Both the position numbers and the translations under genes were made by a program. Of a DNA stretch of 50,208 nucleotides, positions 41,993-49,284 are shown in pieces. Source of the stretch: a virus. The notes under the pieces were generated by a model. That model worked only from the letters and a program-made list of their open reading frames with translations, ran no database searches and was not told the origin of the DNA. The first letter of the stretch is position 1. Each line of letters begins with the position of its first letter. The stretch is from positions 1-50,208 of the IMG/VR virus record IMGVR_UViG_3300031576_000067; one strand, 5' to 3'.

Positions 41993-43761
41993 TACATTAC
42001 TCCTGCAGGTTGTCCGGGAGGCTGTAAGCCTCCACCAGTTACGCCACCTTGACCAGCGGCGAAGAGCCCTTGCTGCATTGCGTCTCGCCCCGCTTGGCTA
42101 TTTGCTTGGCCCCGGAAGCGGTCCATGTACATCTTCACAAGGGCATACATGGACTCATCCTGTTGGGCAATCATCTGCATCTGACTACGTCGCTGTCCAT
42201 CGTCTGGGATGGACAAGAGCTGTTGCGCGGTTTGCTGTGCTTGAGTCTGCAGGTCGAAGATAGTGCCGCTTCCTGCCCCGCCTTGAGCACCTTGTGCTTG
42301 GGCCTGGGAAGTAGCCTCTTCTTGAGCCTTGGTTTGAATCTCTTGAGCGATCTGTTGCTCCTCGATCCGCTTCTTGAGCTCATCCTTGAAGTCGAGACCC
42401 CACTGGGACAACATGGTGCCCGAAGAGATCTGCTGTGCAGCGGAGAGCTGCATGATGACCTGACGCTTCTCAATGTCATCTGCCAGAGTGACCGGCGTGA
42501 AGTCAACCTCTTGATCTTCCCAGTCAAAGTACTGGGCTGAGCGATCGGCTATCCATTGAAGGAGGTCATCATTGCTTTCATGAAGGTCACGCCACATGTT
42601 CTCGAACAGACGGAGTGCTGCAGGCATTGCTTGAATAGACAGGGTGCCATAAAACAGCTCTGCGGGGTATCCAAGTGCGTTAAGAATCTCTTCGTTAGTC
42701 TGTTTGATGAGAGGAGAAGTATCTAAAGACTTGCCTTCGGCTCCCATTGCTTCGTATCCGACAGGAATCGGGGAGACCTGAACATGGGCAGGGTCCCGAC
42801 GATGCAGCTTAACCATTTCTTGCATCTTGTTGAGGAAGGTCCCCATTGCGATGAAGTGAGTCGGATCATTGTTTGCTGAGGATCCCTGCGGGAAGAGCAC
42901 CCGGAAAGGAATGATATAGTCGAAGGCGATAGCCTCGTTGGCTCGCCGAAGGATAGCTGTGTACCAGTACAAGGTGAACACTGTAAGACAAGGCGGGAGG
43001 CCCCAGTCGCGAGATACACCTGCCAGAGTTGACAATGTCCGGTGGAAGACCTGTCCGCGGTTGAACTTGAACATCTTCTTCTGCTGTACAGCCTGCAGAA
43101 TCGCCATCGGTGTGCTATTGATGTAGAACTGGTCGCCTTCCTGGATCCGCTTGACGAAGTCTTCGGGAATCTTCCAGTAGTACTCCATCTCGCCTGAGAT
43201 AGGGTGACTCTTGATGTCCATCTGGTGGGGGCTCCACCGGATGATCTTTACGCGCGTTAGATCGCGACTACGCTTGTCGCGTACCTCGATCTTCCCAGAG
43301 TAGCCACAAGGACACTTTGCATGGAAGTCTCCCGTTCCTGACGTGTACTTGTAGTCGACATCATCAATGGGTCGCTCGAGCTTACACTGCGTGCAAACCC
43401 CAAAGCGATCAAAGGGGAAGTGCATGCTGTTGAAGGTATTACCATAGACGAGCAAGTCGGTACTGCTCTCGATCGTCCGACTCTTGACGTGAAGATGCTC
43501 CTCGAGAAGCTCCTTGTACTTCTCGGTGGACTGCGTGGGCTCACCCTTATAAGCAATCTCTGTGATGCCATAGCGGACAATGCGATCGGTTGCCGACTTG
43601 TACATCGTGTTGCGGAGGTACATGAACTCCGCCCACTTCAATGCATCCCGAATCTCCTGTGGGACGTACTGAGAAGAGATGTCAAAAAACGGGTGGGGAA
43701 ATACGTGCCCGGCTTTTTCGATCAGCGTCTGGTTAAGAATGCTGCTGCTACTGATGGACAT
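41992..43761 (-). CDS. Portal protein (putative)
   Basis: 589 residues. The layout fits phage portal proteins: a helical N-terminus, a beta/alpha middle with KIIRWSPHQMDIKSHPISGE, then ALGYPAELFYGTLSIQAMPA (the typical region after the portal crown), and a Gln/Gly-rich C-terminus. A cysteine cluster (CTQCK near residue 123, then CPCGYSGKIEV near 150) looks like an inserted zinc ribbon. The N-terminus contains ILNQTLIEKAG, resembling the signature. It is followed at once by two virion-like genes. Identity by pattern and context; no homology search was possible. Confidence 0.72.
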   Translation of the reverse strand: MSISSSSILNQTLIEKAGHVFPHPFFDISSQYVPQEIRDALKWAEFMYLRNTMYKSATDRIVRYGITEIAYKGEPTQSTEKYKELLEEHLHVKSRTIESSTDLLVYGNTFNSMHFPFDRFGVCTQCKLERPIDDVDYKYTSGTGDFHAKCPCGYSGKIEVRDKRSRDLTRVKIIRWSPHQMDIKSHPISGEMEYYWKIPEDFVKRIQEGDQFYINSTPMAILQAVQQKKMFKFNRGQVFHRTLSTLAGVSRDWGLPPCLTVFTLYWYTAILRRANEAIAFDYIIPFRVLFPQGSSANNDPTHFIAMGTFLNKMQEMVKLHRRDPAHVQVSPIPVGYEAMGAEGKSLDTSPLIKQTNEEILNALGYPAELFYGTLSIQAMPAALRLFENMWRDLHESNDDLLQWIADRSAQYFDWEDQEVDFTPVTLADDIEKRQVIMQLSAAQQISSGTMLSQWGLDFKDELKKRIEEQQIAQEIQTKAQEEATSQAQAQGAQGGAGSGTIFDLQTQAQQTAQQLLSIPDDGQRRSQMQMIAQQDESMYALVKMYMDRFRGQANSQAGRDAMQQGLFAAGQGGVTGGGLQPPGQPAGVM

Positions 43762-44370
43762 TTAGAAAAGCCTGCTAAACCCAAGAAGGGCTTTTAGTTC
43801 AGCTACAGCTAGGCGAATCGCCTCGCGCTGTGTGGGAGTAAGTGTCTGTTCCTTAGCAAAGTGGATGCTCATGAAATAATACGAGAGGAATGTGCTGCCG
43901 AGCTCGAAACTGCAGCTTTGTCCGACTCCAAAGACTTCATACGTGTCTTTAAGAGGCGTACCGTCCACGAGTTTTGCTGTGACAATTGAGGACTCGTGGG
44001 ACGAAACCAGTTGAGCAAGCGCGGAGGTATAGGACTGGTCAATCTCACGACGCTGCCAGTAAGTCTTGATAGAAACTGTAGGATTGTCCCATACCTCATA
44101 GAGCATCGTAAGGAAGATCGAGGTTCCGGGCTGTGGACGGCCACCGTTGTTCTCGCTCTTTACGACACAGACTCGAAGTGCGCCTACTTGGTTCATCACC
44201 GTTTGGAGCGCTGTGTAGATTGCGTTTACCTTTTGGAAGACACTCCGGTGATGCGCAAGACGGAGCCATTCAGCAACTTTCCGAAACGCCAAAGCAAGCC
44301 CCGCGACGCCACCAGTTCCGGTGAGGCCGATCAACAGGGCTTCTACAAAGGTGTTCCAGGAAAGTTCCAT
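43762..44370 (-). CDS. Membrane-anchored unknown protein
   Basis: 202 residues. An N-terminal hydrophobic region (TFVEALLIGLTGTGGVAGLA) is followed by a basic stretch and a soluble alpha/beta domain (VNAIYTALQTVMNQVGALRV, then SIVTAKLVDGTPLKDTYEVF, then STFLSYYFMSIHFAKEQTLT). The soluble part superficially recalls small ligand-sensing domains, but I cannot assign one. It precedes the portal with no gap. Confidence 0.5.
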   Translation of the reverse strand: MELSWNTFVEALLIGLTGTGGVAGLALAFRKVAEWLRLAHHRSVFQKVNAIYTALQTVMNQVGALRVCVVKSENNGGRPQPGTSIFLTMLYEVWDNPTVSIKTYWQRREIDQSYTSALAQLVSSHESSIVTAKLVDGTPLKDTYEVFGVGQSCSFELGSTFLSYYFMSIHFAKEQTLTPTQREAIRLAVAELKALLGFSRLF

Positions 44371-44374
44371 GGCC

Positions 44375-44794
44375 TTATGCTCCTCCTATGCGACCCCCAG
44401 CTACTGGCACATATCCTGGTCGACGAGGATCTGGGCGACCTGCTGCACTGCCGTCCCCACCATATCCTGGTCCGCCTGCACGCCTGTCTCTATCTGCTTG
44501 CATAGCCTCTTCTCGATATTTATATGTTAGTGGAATGCGTCCGTTTCTTAGATTTTCTGGTCGATTGGTGAAAGCTTGAAGTTCAGGACTAATTACTAGA
44601 GGATCTTCTGCAAGCGGTTGCCTACCCATATAGTTACTAGTACCCCCCATTGCCCCGAACAGCTTCGACTCTAACTGCCGTCCAGTTTGCTGAGCATAGT
44701 TAACGATCGGGTTGGGGTTCGGAGGGATAGGCCCTTGAGCTGCCTTTAGCAGTACCTCATTGAACCCGTCGAGAAAGCCTTGTTGGTCGATCAT
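44375..44794 (-). CDS. Signature-bearing Gly/Pro-rich protein
   Basis: 139 residues. It opens DQQGFLDGFNEVLLKAAQGP, one of the cleanest copies of the short signature. The rest is largely disordered, rich in Asn, Arg, Pro and Gly (NPNPIVNYAQQTGRQLESKL and AGGPGYGGDGSAAGRPDPRR), with no hydrophobic segment. The stop of the upstream gene overlaps its ATG. A cargo-type, signature-plus-linker protein. Confidence 0.6.
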   Translation of the reverse strand: MIDQQGFLDGFNEVLLKAAQGPIPPNPNPIVNYAQQTGRQLESKLFGAMGGTSNYMGRQPLAEDPLVISPELQAFTNRPENLRNGRIPLTYKYREEAMQADRDRRAGGPGYGGDGSAAGRPDPRRPGYVPVAGGRIGGA

Positions 44795-45099
44795 GCTTGT
44801 GCTCTGGAAATCGGAGGGTTGTAGTGGGGTGCCCCCATGACTACCGAAGCGCCTTGTCCGCCACCGCCAGTAGTTGTCTTGATGGTTTGCTGTGCGGGAG
44901 GCTTCTCGTGAATTGGGTTGGTCTTCTTTTTAGGCTCTGAGATGGGCGGCTTGGTGACGTTCACGGGGTTGTACAAAGAGGTTGGCTTCTCAGCTAGTTT
45001 GAGTAGCTTATGTGCTGCAGAATACAGTGACGCGGCTTCCTTAGGCATATAGCCTTCGAGGATGCACTGCGAAAGGAAGCCCTCAGCGAACGGGTTCAC
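44791..45099 (-). CDS. Signature-bearing small protein
   Basis: 102 residues from a GTG at 45099. It opens NPFAEGFLSQCILEGYMPKE then AASLYSAAHKLLKLAEKP, the long signature plus a second helical LLKLAE element. The tail is Pro/Lys/Thr-rich (PPISEPKKKTNPIHEKPPAQ) and ends Gly-rich. It overlaps its downstream neighbour by four bases (ATGA type). No hydrophobic zipper. Confidence 0.6.
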   Translation of the reverse strand: MNPFAEGFLSQCILEGYMPKEAASLYSAAHKLLKLAEKPTSLYNPVNVTKPPISEPKKKTNPIHEKPPAQQTIKTTTGGGGQGASVVMGAPHYNPPISRAQA

Positions 45100-45102
45100 T
45101 GC

Positions 45103-45333
45103 TTAGCCTTCCCACGAGTCGCAGACAAACTCGCGCTTAGCTTCAAAGTCATACATTGTGCACTTCCCCTGACCGTAATAACGGCATGTCCCGCAAGACT
45201 TGCTGGCGCTTGGAGAAGGCCCATAGTTTGGGGCTTTGGAAGAAGCCATGGCTTCGGCTGCCATCTTGAACAGCGCGGGCTCTAGCCCAAAACGCCGACA
45301 GAATGACAGATACTCAGGTGAGTATGTGGCCAT
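45103..45333 (-). CDS. Cys-cluster protein with signature-like N-terminus
   Basis: 76 residues. The N-terminus EYLSFCRRFGLEPALFKMAA is a variant of the long signature. The C-terminus carries four cysteines with order CxxC...C...C (SCGTCRYYGQGKC, then FVCDSW), a metal- or cluster-binding pattern seen in small phage proteins. It is therefore a signature protein with a metal-binding cargo domain. The metal cannot be told from sequence. Confidence 0.62.
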   Translation of the reverse strand: MATYSPEYLSFCRRFGLEPALFKMAAEAMASSKAPNYGPSPSASKSCGTCRYYGQGKCTMYDFEAKREFVCDSWEG

Positions 45334-45335
45334 GC

Positions 45336-45704
45336 TTACCGGCCGAAGCGCAAGGGAAACCGAAAGAAGGCTTCCTTGGCTTGCTCAGTAAGCATAGGCT
45401 CAACGCCCTGTAGCTCTTGAGTGGCCGCGAAGTCCTCATCGTTCTCTTGCACTGCTTCATCAGAGTCCATGACGGGGGTTGCTGCGACCTCCCCGTCTTC
45501 AGGGCACGTGGACCCATCATCGGCCATTGCCCCGATGTCCTCGGTAGGATCGGCAGACATCGCTGCGGCTACCTCTGCGGGTGCGACCACATCGTCTTCC
45601 ATGGCGCGCTTAAAGAGCGCCTGGACGACTGATGCATCAACTACCCCAAGGCTAGCGCACTTCTCGACGAAGCCTTCCCAAATCGCTTCTAGATTCTGAC
45701 CCAT
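45336..45704 (-). CDS. Signature-bearing acidic protein
   Basis: 122 residues from the ATG at 45704, one base after the upstream stop and with GGAGG upstream. A GTG at 45722 is the alternative. It opens NLEAIWEGFVEKCASLGVVD then VVQALFKRAM, the long signature. The rest is acidic and disordered (EDIGAMADDGSTCPEDGEVA), ending with a short helix (LTEQAKEAFFRFPLRFGR). It lacks the zipper. Confidence 0.6.
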   Translation of the reverse strand: MGQNLEAIWEGFVEKCASLGVVDASVVQALFKRAMEDDVVAPAEVAAAMSADPTEDIGAMADDGSTCPEDGEVAATPVMDSDEAVQENDEDFAATQELQGVEPMLTEQAKEAFFRFPLRFGR

Positions 45705-45705
45705 G

Positions 45706-46287
45706 TTAGTACTGTCCTCCACCCTGTTGCATGCGCTGCATCATCAACATCTCTTGCATGGCTTGGCGCATCTCTTCCATGTTTACCTGTTGATCTTTAC
45801 GAGTTTGTTCTGCAGCTACTGCGTCCGCACGTGAGAGATCGTCGTAGGCGAGGGATGCGAGAGATCCTGGTCCTAGCACAGCTCCACCTAGGAGACCGCC
45901 GATGCCTGCCCCGAGGAGTCCACCTCCCGGACCACCCTTGAGCCCCCCAATAGCTCCACCCAGGCCTGCTCCGCCCAAAACGTTAGCACCCATAGTTAGC
46001 CAAGGGTGACGAGTAGGAAGGGACAGTTTGCTCTCATCTAGGCCTAGCTCTTGATACTTCTTTTTGGCTGCAGCGATGTTGCTTGGTGCGCCATAGAGAG
46101 AGGCAAGAGGGAGAGTGGCTAGGGTGCCCCGCATCATCTGTGTCTCCCAAGGGAGCGACGAAGCGCGTCCTGCGGCTCCACCACCTAGGATCAGGGGGAA
46201 GTCCATATCGTCGAACTGGGCTTCCTTGGTAAGTCCTGCTGCCTGCATAACGGCGTTCCAGCCGTCCTTGAATCCAGGGTGAGGCAT
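45706..46287 (-). CDS. Signature-bearing PW/glycine-zipper protein
   Basis: 193 residues. It opens PHPGFKDGWNAVMQAAGLTK then EAQ, the long signature. The centre has RHPWLTMGANVLGGAGLGGA followed by GGLLGAGIGGLLGGAVLGPG, a PW + double glycine zipper. The C-terminus is helical and Met/Gln-rich (MEEMRQAMQEMLMMQRMQQG). A very clear member of the signature-plus-zipper group. Confidence 0.66.
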   Translation of the reverse strand: MPHPGFKDGWNAVMQAAGLTKEAQFDDMDFPLILGGGAAGRASSLPWETQMMRGTLATLPLASLYGAPSNIAAAKKKYQELGLDESKLSLPTRHPWLTMGANVLGGAGLGGAIGGLKGGPGGGLLGAGIGGLLGGAVLGPGSLASLAYDDLSRADAVAAEQTRKDQQVNMEEMRQAMQEMLMMQRMQQGGGQY

Positions 46288-46289
46288 CT

Positions 46290-46886
46290 TTATTTCGCCT
46301 TTTTGGGTTTCTTGGGCTTAGCCACTGGTTTGGCCTTCGGGGGCTTCTTTACTGGAGGAGGCTTTGGTGTTCCTCCGGCATATCCAGAAATGCTAGGTCC
46401 GGCCAGATCATCTTCTGCGTCCATTCTTTGAAGAAGGGCCTGGTAAGCCGGATTTGTATCGGGATCCCAACCCATATTTACGCTATTTGGTCCCCGTGCT
46501 AAAGATCCATATCCTTGCTCTCGAGCGTATTGGTCCAACCCCCATTGTTGGATGGCCAGTTCTTCCTGTTCTTCTCTGGTTAAGAGGCTTTGGTCGTAGT
46601 CCCTATCTGACTCCGGAATCTCTTCATATAAAGGATATGTTTTATTCATCCAAGAAAGTACATCCCCTTCCCCCTTTGACTTCCCCATCTGATACCCTCC
46701 GACTCCCCCGACTATTCCCCCCCCGGCTAACCCGCCAAGAGCTGGGAGCACCCATCCCGGGAGACCCCCAAACTGAGCACACTTGTAGAGCAGCTCAGTC
46801 GTTTGTGTAGGGTTAAGGCCCAGTGAGGAGCAAGCAATATGCCACCCCTCGAGCGCGCCCCGCTGATCGGCCGAAAGCTTAAGCAT
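46290..46886 (-). CDS. Signature-bearing protein with glycine zipper and Lys-rich tail
   Basis: 198 residues. The N-terminus QRGALEGWHIACSSLGLNPT then TELLYKCAQFGG is the long signature. LPGWVLPALGGLAGGGIVGG is a GW-type zipper. A soluble, acidic middle follows (YPLYEEIPESDRDYDQSLLT) and the end is strongly basic (KPPPVKKPPKAKPVAKPKKP), which could bind DNA. It is unusual in the set for its basic C-terminus. Confidence 0.62.
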   Translation of the reverse strand: MLKLSADQRGALEGWHIACSSLGLNPTQTTELLYKCAQFGGLPGWVLPALGGLAGGGIVGGVGGYQMGKSKGEGDVLSWMNKTYPLYEEIPESDRDYDQSLLTREEQEELAIQQWGLDQYAREQGYGSLARGPNSVNMGWDPDTNPAYQALLQRMDAEDDLAGPSISGYAGGTPKPPPVKKPPKAKPVAKPKKPKKAK

Positions 46887-46895
46887 CTTGTTATC

Positions 46896-47267
46896 CTAAG
46901 AGATATTTTCGGCGGATAGCCGATGAGGGTAGTTCTTGTCCACGGGACCCTTGAACATCTTCTTCTTCTGGGTCGCCTCTAGCTGTTGCATATCATCTTG
47001 CATATTGTTCTTAGGTGAGGCCACTTGAGGTTGGTTGACCATCTGGGTAGGTGAACCCGGCTGCATAGGTAAGCCCAGCTGTGGAGGCGCAGGGGCTCCG
47101 TTCTGAGGAAGAGTGGGGAGTTGAGCTGCTTGCTGATTCACAAAGCCTTGCATAGGCAACGACATTTGTGCAAGCTTTTGCAAAAATCCCTCTAGAAACA
47201 AAGAATGGCATCTCGATGCATGCTTCGAGAGCCTTTCACATAGCTCAAACCCGGGATCATGCAGCAT
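46896..47267 (-). CDS. Signature-bearing Gln/Pro-rich protein
   Basis: 123 residues. After a Cys/His-containing start (DPGFELCERLSKHASRCHSL) comes FLEGFLQKLAQMSLP, the short signature placed at about residues 24-38. The rest is disordered and rich in Gln, Pro, Met and Asn (APAPPQLGLPMQPGSPTQMV), with a basic end. It overlaps the upstream gene by 11 bases. Confidence 0.56.
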   Translation of the reverse strand: MLHDPGFELCERLSKHASRCHSLFLEGFLQKLAQMSLPMQGFVNQQAAQLPTLPQNGAPAPPQLGLPMQPGSPTQMVNQPQVASPKNNMQDDMQQLEATQKKKMFKGPVDKNYPHRLSAENIS

Positions 47268-47517
47268 GTGCGTACTCTGGGGGCGGTCGAGGCCCGTGGA
47301 CTACAGAACCATAGACATCGAGCTTATCCAGATCGAGTTCCCAAGGAAAGTCCTGGTAAAGAGGCTCAGCGTACACAGCCGCTTCAACGTGATCGATCAC
47401 GTCGGAAGGCTGCAGGTCTGCCTCCCTGCAAGCTGAGGAGAAGCCCTGGAGGAAGCCAAGAACCTTTAGGGACTCGTTGAGGTGTCCCTCAGCGATGGTT
47501 TCGATGAAAGTGTTCAT
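47257..47517 (-). CDS. Signature-bearing small acidic protein
   Basis: 86 residues. It has a leader (NTFIETIAEGHLNESLKVL), then GFLQGFSSACREADLQPSDV, the long signature, and an acidic soluble tail (QDFPWELDLDKLDVYGSVVH). The ATG overlaps the stop of the previous gene (TAATG). There is no membrane segment. Role unknown beyond family membership. Confidence 0.56.
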   Translation of the reverse strand: MNTFIETIAEGHLNESLKVLGFLQGFSSACREADLQPSDVIDHVEAAVYAEPLYQDFPWELDLDKLDVYGSVVHGPRPPPEYAHAA

Positions 47518-47705
47518 TAGGACGCTGTAGCAAGTTCCGCAGGATACCGCTCGATAACTTCGCTGGTTTTTACGAAGTCAGAGCCTGAGCTGATCTTAGG
47601 AAAGCATGTATCGCAGTAAGCTCCGAAACGTGTAAAGACGCTAGCCTTTGCTGAGCAAACGTCACAGCATGTTCGGGAGGGACATGCTTGGTTGGATTTC
47701 TCCAT
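47517..47705 (-). CDS. Zinc-ribbon-like small protein
   Basis: 62 residues from the ATG at 47705, with AAAGG eight bases upstream. Upstream TTG is less likely. The pattern CPSRTCCDVC then CDTCFP, two CxxC pairs about 20 residues apart, is typical of a small zinc ribbon. The C-terminus is short and mixed (SEVIERYPAELATAS). A nucleic-acid- or protein-binding role is inferred. It overlaps the preceding gene by 44 bases. Confidence 0.52.
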   Translation of the reverse strand: MEKSNQACPSRTCCDVCSAKASVFTRFGAYCDTCFPKISSGSDFVKTSEVIERYPAELATAS

Positions 47706-47901
47706 ACGGAGTACCTTTGGAATATCTCGGGACAATTGAGGCAGCCCCCCATGGTGTGGTTGCCAGTTGAGTGCCGATTGCTGCTAGGCGGGCAGCCTTG
47801 CGCAGTCGCGCCATCATCTTTGCAGTCTGCTCTACGCCAAACTGGGCGATACCAGCAGATTTGACGAGTTCATACGCTTCGTCTTCAGGAAGATTATACA
47901 C
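47662..47901 (-). CDS. Unknown small helical basic protein
   Basis: 79 residues from a GTG at 47901, preceded by a run of G's at a suitable distance. The sequence is helical and Ala/Arg-rich (EDEAYELVKSAGIAQFGVEQ, then KMMARLRKAARLAAIGTQLA), with a soluble end. The LVKSAGIAQFG portion recalls the LxKxAG part of the signature. No family was recognised. Confidence 0.42.
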   Translation of the reverse strand: MYNLPEDEAYELVKSAGIAQFGVEQTAKMMARLRKAARLAAIGTQLATTPWGAASIVPRYSKGTPYGEIQPSMSLPNML

Positions 47902-47918
47902 GGAAAAGCCCCCCTAAG

Positions 47919-48392
47919 CTATCGAAGGTTTGTTCTGTGAAAGATGACTACAACCTTGGTTGACTCAGGCAAAGTGAAGGAGATACCTGAGTAATAGAGA
48001 TTGAGGGTTTCGCGTTCTCCTGAGTCAAGTACGTAGACTCCTAAGAATCGAGCCCGAAGGTGGGGGCGAAAGGTAAGGGCTGCCTCAGACTCAAAGAAGA
48101 GAACAATGAAATCCTTCCCATCTACGAAGCCTGAGGGTTGCAGATAGGAAACCCCTGCTTGACTCCACAGGAGGAAGTTGTTCTCAGGAATAGGCAGCGC
48201 CGCAATCTCATCCTTTGAAAGGATCGGAGGCGTTACCTCAGGCTCTTCTTGCTCGTAGCTCAAAACAGCATCTTCTTTCTTTTCTGGTTCAGCTAGAAGG
48301 ATATCCCCAAAACCTAACCCTAAGGAGTCAGGTACAGAATTTGGTGGGGTGTACCCATCTTTGACGAACTTCCTATAATCCTTCGTTGCCAT
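47919..48392 (-). CDS. Unknown soluble protein after an apparent operon boundary
   Basis: 157 residues. A disordered acidic N-terminus (EPEKKEDAVLSYEQEEPEVT) is followed by a beta-rich domain (NNFLLWSQAGVSYLQPSGFV, then ETLNLYYSGISFTLPESTKV). GGGAGAA lies at a good distance from the ATG. A possible promoter and the upstream terminator suggest this gene begins a transcription unit. No family was recognised. Confidence 0.5.
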   Translation of the reverse strand: MATKDYRKFVKDGYTPPNSVPDSLGLGFGDILLAEPEKKEDAVLSYEQEEPEVTPPILSKDEIAALPIPENNFLLWSQAGVSYLQPSGFVDGKDFIVLFFESEAALTFRPHLRARFLGVYVLDSGERETLNLYYSGISFTLPESTKVVVIFHRTNLR

Positions 48393-48419
48393 CTAGTTCT
48401 CCCAAGGGACATGTACCTA

Positions 48420-48448
48420 AGTATACACGCCATCTGATAGCTAAAGAA
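48420..48448 (-). promoter_or_regulatory. Possible promoter just downstream of the terminator
   Basis: On the minus strand TATACT (48425-48420) matches the bacterial -10 consensus at five of six positions, about 28 bases before the ATG at 48392. Seventeen bases upstream sits TTCTTT, a poor -35 match that coincides with the terminator's T-tract. Weak on its own; its place between a terminator and a gene start raises its plausibility. Confidence 0.3.
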
Positions 48449-48466
48449 GAGAACCCGCAGGTTCTC
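48449..48466 (-). terminator. Rho-independent terminator
   Basis: Minus-strand GAGAACC-TGCG-GGTTCTC forms a perfect seven-base stem with a four-base loop, followed by TTCTTT. It begins two bases after the stop codon of the gene ending at 48468. The hairpin plus T-rich tail is a conventional intrinsic terminator. It is the only strong one I found in the window. Confidence 0.7.
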
Positions 48467-48467
48467 C

Positions 48468-48818
48468 TTATTGAGTGCACAGGAAAGCCCGTGCGAGTGT
48501 CTTCGCCTCGTCTAGGGACTGCGCATCTACATGCCCCCAGATCATGTATGAGGTCATTGAAGACTGTACGTGCTGGCGGGTTAGGTATTTGGAGGAGCAG
48601 ACGCTGTAGGTGTGTCGCCCACGAGATTGAATGCTCCGCATCAAGTAAAACGTGTCTTGGAGGAAATGTTCGACCCCATCTAAGTGGACAACTTCCACAC
48701 TAAGCTGGGGGAACTCAACATACTCACTGGGTGGAGCAGGAGGTATCTCCGCCTGGAGTTGGTCCGCTTCCCGTATCTGTCGACGGAGTGCTCGATTCTT
48801 TCGGCGAGAACGTCCCAT
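48468..48818 (-). CDS. Unknown basic protein, last gene before the terminator
   Basis: 116 residues from the ATG at 48818, giving GRSRRKNRALRRQIREADQL, a very basic N-terminus. A longer frame extends upstream but would overlap the previous gene much more. A Pro-rich linker is followed by a mixed domain (VVHLDGVEHFLQDTFYLMRS, then WGHVDAQSLDEAKTLARAFL). It overlaps the preceding gene by 95 bases, so one of the two starts may be wrong. No family recognised. Confidence 0.45.
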   Translation of the reverse strand: MGRSRRKNRALRRQIREADQLQAEIPPAPPSEYVEFPQLSVEVVHLDGVEHFLQDTFYLMRSIQSRGRHTYSVCSSKYLTRQHVQSSMTSYMIWGHVDAQSLDEAKTLARAFLCTQ

Positions 48819-49173
48819 CGTATTTGTCTCGGAGATGTTGAGGGGTTGCGTCGGAAGCACGAAGGAAAATATGTGCTCCATGGTGTTTGCACATAGCAAC
48901 GAACTCTTCTGCATACTTCAGTTGTGATTCTGGGGAGAGTAAGTAGTATGTGGGAATGAATATCTTCCCATTCGTTGTTTCAAACGTGAAGAATCCTTGG
49001 CCAAGCACTTCCCCGATGTGCGCGTGCTTGAAATAGAGATCTCCAATCTTCTGTGGACAGACCCTTTCTTGTGCTTGGGTCCACAAAGGCCACCGCCACC
49101 ACATGGAATGGTGGGGGTAATCCTCTGTTGCGCAGGAGAACTCCCATTGAATATGAGTTCCATGTTCTAACAA
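48724..49173 (-). CDS. Unknown protein with disordered tail
   Basis: 149 residues from a TTG at 49173, supported by AAAGGAG seven bases upstream. The body is alpha/beta and aromatic (WWRWPLWTQAQERVCPQKIG, then FFTFETTNGKIFIPTYYLLS), with a Ser/Thr/Pro/Gly tail (STPSTDTGSGPTPGGDTSCS). It follows the tRNA-Val gene. Family not recognised; the unusual start codon is seen also in the gene at 49692-50129. Confidence 0.45.
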   Translation of the reverse strand: MLEHGTHIQWEFSCATEDYPHHSMWWRWPLWTQAQERVCPQKIGDLYFKHAHIGEVLGQGFFTFETTNGKIFIPTYYLLSPESQLKYAEEFVAMCKHHGAHIFLRASDATPQHLRDKYDGTFSPKESSTPSTDTGSGPTPGGDTSCSTQ

Positions 49174-49199
49174 GACTTACTCCTTTAAGTACTAAGAAG

Positions 49200-49275
49200 T
49201 GGTGATCCTTGAAGGACTCGAACCTTCAACCTCTAGTGTGTAGGACTAATGCTCTACCAATTGAGCTAAAGGATC
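49200..49275 (-). tRNA. tRNA-Val (anticodon UAC) with encoded CCA and C at position 33
   Basis: 76 bases fold into a cloverleaf: acceptor GATCCTT/AAGGATC, D-stem GCTC/GAGC, anticodon stem TTAGT/ACTAG with loop CCTACAC, T-stem GAAGG/CCTTC with loop TTCGAGT, discriminator A and encoded CCA. The anticodon is TAC. Position 33, almost always U, is C here. Phage-encoded, next to tRNA-Ser; such genes usually supplement host decoding. Confidence 0.85.
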
Positions 49276-49284
49276 AACGTTGTT

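Noticed and set aside
44517-44524. TATAAATA on the minus strand, identical to a T4 late promoter element
   Set aside because: It lies inside the coding sequence of the signature gene (44375-44794), occurs once, and nothing else points to T4-type late transcription.
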